Source of the DNA: CBDFHF01 sp965247565
Lineage (GTDB): Bacteria > Pseudomonadota > Gammaproteobacteria > Methylococcales > Methylomonadaceae
NCBI GenBank assembly: GCA_965247565.1
Contig: CBDFHF010000001.1
Coordinates: forward strand, 558,001-622,000
Length of the DNA: 64,000 nt
Direction: 5' to 3'
The notes under the pieces were generated by a model that saw only the letters and a program-made list of their open reading frames with translations, was not told where the DNA came from and did no database searches. The position numbers and the translations under genes were made by a program. Below, piece after piece: positions 59,573 through 64,000 of this stretch. The number at the start of each line of letters is the position of its first letter. The stretch's first letter is position 1.

Positions 59573-60919
59573 ATGAACGAAGAATTCGATATTTGTATTA
59601 TCGGTGCGGGCATGGCGGGTGCCACCATTGCTGCTTATCTTGCTCCCAAAGGCGTCAGGATAGCTCTGATCGATCATTGCTATAAAGAAAAAAAGCGTAT
59701 TGTTGGTGAATTGTTGCAACCGGGCGCCGTCTTGTCGCTGGAGCAAATGGGGCTTAGACATTTGTTGAATGGTTTTGAAGCACAACATGTCAAAGGCTAT
59801 GCCTTGCTACAAGGTAACGAAAAAACCACCATCCCTTATCCACTTAATCAGAGTGGTGTTGGTCTTCATAATGGCCTATTTTTACAGCAAATACGTGCTT
59901 CAGCCTTGCAAAATGAGTCAGTCACCCAAATCCATGGGAAAGCGCTGCAACTTCTGGAAAATGCAAAAGATGAAATTATAGGTGTTAGTTACCGGGAATC
60001 GGTTACCTCCGAGATTAAGTCTATTTATGCACCTTTAACCATTACCAGCGACGGTTTCTTTTCAAATTTTAGGGCACATCTCAGTAATAATGAAAAAACA
60101 GTAACGTCTTATTTTATCGGTTTAATATTACGCGATTGTGAAATGCCTTTTCCACAACACGGACATGTGTTTTTATCAGGGCCGACGCCCTTTATTTGCT
60201 ACCCCATTTCCAGTAACGAAGTCAGACTTTTAATCGATTTTCCGGGTGAACAGTTGCCAAGAAAGATTTTGCTTCAAGAGCATCTGGAATCTAACGTAAC
60301 CCCCTATATTCCGGAATGTATGCTTGGCAGTTACAATCAAGCCTTAAATAAAGGCGGATTCAAAGTGATGCCTAATCATTATATGGCTGCAAAACCTATC
60401 ATACGCAAAGGTGCTGTCATGTTGGGAGATGCTTTAAACATGCGCCACCCTTTAACAGGCGGTGGGTTAACTGCGGTATTTTCGGATATTCAGATATTGA
60501 GCGGGCATTTGTTGGCTATGCCTAATTTTAGCAATACCAACTTGATCCACGAAAAAATTGAAGCTTATTACTGTGACAGAAAAAATGCCAATGCCAATCT
60601 GAATATTCTTGCCAACGCGCTATACGCGGTCATGTCTAATGATTTGCTTAAAACAGCTGTATTTAATTATCTACAGTGCGGTGGGGTCAATGCACAGGAG
60701 TCCATTGCTATTTTGGCCGGCTTAAACAGAAATCATTTTTCTTTATTAAAACAATTCTGTTATTTAGCGCTGTTCGGCGCTAGTAATTTAGTTCGTCAAA
60801 ATATCTCGAATATATCTAAGGCAATAAAACTGCTCTCGGATGCAACTTCTATAATCAAGCCATTAATAAAAAATGAAATATCTGTCATGTCATTTTTTAT
60901 GACAGCGCCCAGAAAATAA
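59573..60919 (+). CDS. sqmo: Squalene monooxygenase (squalene epoxidase)
   Basis: 448 residues. FAD motif IIGAGMAGATIAAYLAPKG; IVGELLQPGAVLSLEQMG is the family's conserved GELLQPGG-like segment. The second FAD/squalene motif is VMLGDALNMRHPLTGGGLTA, nearly identical to eukaryotic squalene epoxidases. No N-terminal membrane helix but a hydrophobic C-terminus. It oxidises squalene to 2,3-oxidosqualene, the substrate of the cyclase encoded 48 bases upstream. No reductase partner is seen in the window. Confidence 0.93.
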   Translation: MNEEFDICIIGAGMAGATIAAYLAPKGVRIALIDHCYKEKKRIVGELLQPGAVLSLEQMGLRHLLNGFEAQHVKGYALLQGNEKTTIPYPLNQSGVGLHNGLFLQQIRASALQNESVTQIHGKALQLLENAKDEIIGVSYRESVTSEIKSIYAPLTITSDGFFSNFRAHLSNNEKTVTSYFIGLILRDCEMPFPQHGHVFLSGPTPFICYPISSNEVRLLIDFPGEQLPRKILLQEHLESNVTPYIPECMLGSYNQALNKGGFKVMPNHYMAAKPIIRKGAVMLGDALNMRHPLTGGGLTAVFSDIQILSGHLLAMPNFSNTNLIHEKIEAYYCDRKNANANLNILANALYAVMSNDLLKTAVFNYLQCGGVNAQESIAILAGLNRNHFSLLKQFCYLALFGASNLVRQNISNISKAIKLLSDATSIIKPLIKNEISVMSFFMTAPRK

Positions 60920-61270
60920 CACTTCTGGCCTATTTGGCCTGAACAACGGCTATTTAAATGCACTTGCAATAAGCCGGTCTATTCTTCAGCTTTTAAATCA
61001 ACTAGCAATACCGCCTGGAAAAGTCCATAAACTGGACTACAGTTATAGCAAGGCAATTCCAATAAAACCCAACAAATAAGCTTGCTTTACCGGTGCTAAA
61101 AAAGGCCTGTATTCGCCGTCATTTTATAAAGCTAAGTGATACTGATTTGTACAGACTATCAAACGATCGTTTTTAAAAAACGTTTCCTTTTCAACTGCCA
61201 TGGGTATTTTTAATTTAATTGGTATATTCGCGCGCCAAATTGCAAAGCTACCTAACTCTATTTTAAAACT
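60920..61270. other. Non-coding stretch after the sterol operon
   Basis: No gene and no clear terminator. Short runs of AT-rich sequence before 61271 may hold the promoter of the GAF-HlyD gene; its ATG has no strong ribosome site. Confidence 0.4.
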
Positions 61271-63013
61271 ATGATGGTTAGAAATTTTGCGCAGCAGTGG
61301 CTTGATATTCAATGCCAATCAATTCACGGACTCTACTCTGCGCTGTTTTTGTTAACGGACGAAAAAAAAATCAGTGTAAATCCCGTAGCGCAGTGGCCTA
61401 TGAATAGCCAAGAGCCATTGGAATTGATGGCTATTGCGCAAGTGGCGATAAAAAAACTAACCAGCACTGTCAATCACAGCAACTCTGATGGAGTTGATTA
61501 TTTGGCGACACCCATATTTGTTGATAAACAACTCATTGGGGTAGTGGCAATTAAAACGCGCCATCATGATGAGCCAGAACAGCAAAAACTTCTGCACAGC
61601 CTTGCAGTCGGTAATAAATGGTTAGCATTGCCAAGACAGGAGCAAGAGCAATTTTTTGAAACTATCATTAAGTTGAGCATTACCTGTTTGCAGCAGAACA
61701 CCGTCATGAAAGCGTTGACGGTATTAATTAATACCTTCAGCCAGGAATTTATCTGTGAGAGAGTTTCCATTGCAGGTGTGTTCAACCAATCAGCTCGGGT
61801 TTTAGCGTTATCCAACAGTGCCCGTTTTGATGATAAAACCAACTTGCTACGAGCAATTGCTACGGCCATGGAAGAAGCTATTGATCAAGATCAAATCTTG
61901 GTATACCCGGTTACCGAACAGAATAATAAGGTGATTAGCTACGCTCATGCGGAGCTAGCCCGCCAATATGGCAGCTATGCCATTTGTACTGTTCCTCTCG
62001 TGTATGAGCGTGAAGTGTTTGCCGTATTGACAATGGAGCGTAGTGATACAGAGGCTTTCGATCAGAAAACCATCGATATTTGTGCACAAACACTGGCTTT
62101 AATTTCACCGTTTTTGAAATTGAAACAAAATGAGGAAATGTCACCCCACCAAAAAATAGCCAGACTGTTAAAACAATACCTAGTCGAACTATTAGGTTAT
62201 CGGTACCTCGGTTTAAAATTACTGATTCTGTTGGCCTGCTTACTTGGGATTGGTGCTGCGCTAATCGAAGGTGATTTTCGGATTCACGCTAACGCCGTTC
62301 TGGAGGGCAGAATTCAACGCGCAATTTCGGCACCACTTGATGGATATATCAAATCAGCCAAAGTCAGAGCCGGAGACACGGTTTCAACCGATGATGTTAT
62401 TGCGGTTATGGACAATGCTGATTTGAGACTGGAACTAGTGAAATTATCCAGTCAACAACAACAAGTTGAAAGAGAATACCGGGAAGCCATGGCCAAAAGA
62501 GATTTGGTCAAAGTTCATGTATTGAGTTCGCAAATTGCCCAAATCGACGCGCAAAGCAAATTAAAACAGGAGCAGATACAGCGAGCGCAAATCAAAGCAC
62601 CCTTTGATGGCGTGGTGATTGAAGGTGACCTTAGTCAATTATTAGGTGCACCGGTCACCCGCGGAGATCGGTTGTTTAAGGTAGCGCCACTGAATGGCTA
62701 TCGAGTGATTTTAAAAGTCAATGAGCGCTATATTTCATCAGTACAGAAAGGCCAGAGCGGCGTTTTAGTATTATCCAGCCAGCCGGATACAACATTTCCG
62801 TTACAAATTGAAAAAATCACCGAAGTGGCCGTTAGCGATGATAACAGTAACATTTTTAGAGTTGAGGCGACTTTACTGAATAAACCTAAAACACTGCGTC
62901 CCGGCATGGCAGGGGTTGGTAAGATTGACGTCGGCAGAAAAAAACTGCTTTGGATTTGGACGCATGAATTGGTTGAATGGCTGAAGTTAGCGATGTGGTC
63001 ATGGTGGCCGTAA
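61271..63013 (+). CDS. Membrane-fusion protein with N-terminal GAF-like domains (HlyD family)
   Basis: 580 residues. Residues 1-285 are cytosolic and hold one or two GAF-like folds, the clearer at ~135-285 (VPLVYEREVFAVLTMERSD). One membrane helix at ~312-333 (YLGLKLLILLACLLGIGAAL). Then an HlyD periplasmic part: lipoyl-like APLDGYIKSAKVRAGDTVS, a coiled-coil hairpin (~385-440) and the beta-barrel GVVIEGDLSQLLGAPVTRGD. It would bridge an inner-membrane partner to the periplasm, with a GAF sensory head inside. The next gene is an M50 protease 10 bases on, the only visible partner. Confidence 0.82.
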   Translation: MMVRNFAQQWLDIQCQSIHGLYSALFLLTDEKKISVNPVAQWPMNSQEPLELMAIAQVAIKKLTSTVNHSNSDGVDYLATPIFVDKQLIGVVAIKTRHHDEPEQQKLLHSLAVGNKWLALPRQEQEQFFETIIKLSITCLQQNTVMKALTVLINTFSQEFICERVSIAGVFNQSARVLALSNSARFDDKTNLLRAIATAMEEAIDQDQILVYPVTEQNNKVISYAHAELARQYGSYAICTVPLVYEREVFAVLTMERSDTEAFDQKTIDICAQTLALISPFLKLKQNEEMSPHQKIARLLKQYLVELLGYRYLGLKLLILLACLLGIGAALIEGDFRIHANAVLEGRIQRAISAPLDGYIKSAKVRAGDTVSTDDVIAVMDNADLRLELVKLSSQQQQVEREYREAMAKRDLVKVHVLSSQIAQIDAQSKLKQEQIQRAQIKAPFDGVVIEGDLSQLLGAPVTRGDRLFKVAPLNGYRVILKVNERYISSVQKGQSGVLVLSSQPDTTFPLQIEKITEVAVSDDNSNIFRVEATLLNKPKTLRPGMAGVGKIDVGRKKLLWIWTHELVEWLKLAMWSWWP

Positions 63014-63023
63014 ACCCGTTGTT

Positions 63024-64000
63024 ATGAGTGAACAGTTATTCAGTCCCCATTGGTATCGCGTTAGTGATTTAAAGCCACAACTGCGAGACCATGTTCATAT
63101 TCATCGCCACGATTATCGTGGCTTAATCTGGTACGTGCTTGAAGATAAAGCCAGTGGCCGCAGTCACCGTTTTAATGCCACTGCTTACGCGATTATAGGT
63201 TTGTTGGATGGTAATCTTTCCATCAACCAGATTTGGAATTCAGTTCATGATCGACTGGGTGATATAGCACCTACTCAAGAACAAATGATTCAACTGTTGG
63301 GGAAGCTGCATGCTGCAGATTTATTGCAATCGGATTTGCCGATTGACAACGACATGCTGTTTAAACGTGGTAAACAATACAAACAAAACAAAATAAAACA
63401 GCGCTTTGCTAATCCGTTGGCAATCAGGATTTCTTTGTGGGATCCAGATGATTTTTTGCAGCAACACTTGCCCAAACTGCAATGGTTATTTCACTGGGTT
63501 ATTGCTGCGATTTGGGCATTAACTGTCATCTTCGCCCTATTGTTGGCGGCATCTCACTGGCAGCAGCTTACGGTGAATGCCGAACAACACCTGTTGTCGC
63601 CGTACAATTTGACCATCATGGTGTTGCTATATCCCCTGCTTAAATTTTTGCATGAAATGGGCCACGCCATCTGCGCAAAAAAGTTAGGTGCTGAAGTACA
63701 TGAAATGGGCGTGAGTTTTCTTTTATTTATGCCGATCCCTTACGTAGATGTGTCAACAGTCAGTCTCTTTAAAGATAAATGGCAACGCATGATGGTGGGT
63801 GCTGCCGGCATTGTAGTAGAGCTATTCTTTGCCGCGGTCGCCCTGTTGCTTTGGTTAAATACAGAAGAGGGATTATTTAAAGACATTGTCTATAACACCC
63901 TGGTTTTAGGCGGGGTATCGTCAGTATTTTTTAATGGTAATCCTTTATTAAAGTATGACGGCTATTTCGTACTAGCCGATTATATTGAAATTCCCAATCT
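63024..64000 (+). CDS. M50-family membrane metalloprotease-like protein, partial (325 residues seen)
   Basis: ATG at 63024, 10 bases after the HlyD stop; the frame is open to the right edge. Residues ~1-110 resemble PqqD-like binding folds (FNATAYAIIGLLDGNLSINQ). Membrane helices follow from ~155. HEMGHAICAKKLGAEVHEMG holds the zinc HExxH near residue 213, and FFNGNPLLKYDGYFVLADYI at the end holds the NPLLxxDG Asp of site-2 proteases. HlyD plus M50 pairs occur in several proteobacteria without known substrate; peptide processing linked to export is an inference. Confidence 0.85.
   Translation, partial: MSEQLFSPHWYRVSDLKPQLRDHVHIHRHDYRGLIWYVLEDKASGRSHRFNATAYAIIGLLDGNLSINQIWNSVHDRLGDIAPTQEQMIQLLGKLHAADLLQSDLPIDNDMLFKRGKQYKQNKIKQRFANPLAIRISLWDPDDFLQQHLPKLQWLFHWVIAAIWALTVIFALLLAASHWQQLTVNAEQHLLSPYNLTIMVLLYPLLKFLHEMGHAICAKKLGAEVHEMGVSFLLFMPIPYVDVSTVSLFKDKWQRMMVGAAGIVVELFFAAVALLLWLNTEEGLFKDIVYNTLVLGGVSSVFFNGNPLLKYDGYFVLADYIEIPN

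Noticed and set aside
1..64000. tRNA, rRNA genes and CRISPR arrays
   Set aside because: I looked for T-loop patterns (GGTTCRAATCC), conserved rRNA stretches and evenly spaced repeats on both strands and found none.

Overview
The window reads like a chromosomal segment of a gammaproteobacterium, most likely a methanotroph of the Methylococcales. The main reason is a bacterial sterol locus with a CYP51-ferredoxin fusion, an architecture known from Methylococcus. No methane or methanol oxidation genes are present, so the assignment is an inference. I see no rRNA, tRNA or CRISPR array.

Layout. 1-2160: N-terminal part of a large cyclic beta-glucan synthase-like protein, running off the left edge. 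2.3-16 kb: a stress and envelope block with a DUF3309 peptide, Zn alcohol dehydrogenase, DUF4398/OmpA lipoproteins, an MgtA-type P-type ATPase, MarC, a secreted two-module protein, a broken general-stress gene, two CsbD proteins (one secreted), a ferritin-like protein, DUF2171, a Crp/Fnr regulator and a diguanylate cyclase. Several intergenic gaps in this block carry short dyads of the form GTWCG-N4-CGWAC, which may be operators. 16-23.5 kb: a CheB/CheR/PAS sensor, a PAS protein, a decayed IS630 transposase, an aspartoacylase-family protein, a restriction-enzyme remnant and an acyltransferase. 24-28.3 kb: a RoxA-like dihaem cytochrome c, an isolated aryl polyene chain-length factor, a rhodanese lipoprotein and a Kef-type antiporter.

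28.6-36.4 kb: small genes, all on the minus strand. From 30.77 to 36.43 kb they are separated by seven attC-like recombination sites in one orientation. This is an integron cassette array with no integrase in view (CALIN-like). Its cargo includes a one-piece AAA ATPase + DUF4435/TOPRIM protein resembling a merged PARIS anti-phage system, a nucleotidyltransferase and a membrane protein that could be a pore-forming effector.

36.6-54.8 kb: a large aryl polyene/flexirubin-like cluster in two divergent arms. The minus arm has acyltransferases, two acyl carrier proteins, two COG4648 membrane paralogues, a ligase-dehydratase fusion, a glycosyltransferase, a MIO-type aromatic amino acid ammonia-lyase, a thioesterase, a CrtI-like oxidoreductase, a lipoprotein, LolA and an MMPL exporter. 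The plus arm has a halogenase-like flavoprotein, two ketosynthases, a dehydratase and a ketoreductase. Together they would make an aryl starter, extend it to a polyene, attach it to a lipid and export it to the outer membrane.

55-60.9 kb: a sterol operon: CYP51-ferredoxin, an NTF2-like protein of unknown role, oxidosqualene cyclase and squalene monooxygenase. 61.3-64 kb: a GAF-HlyD membrane-fusion protein followed by an M50 metalloprotease cut by the right edge.
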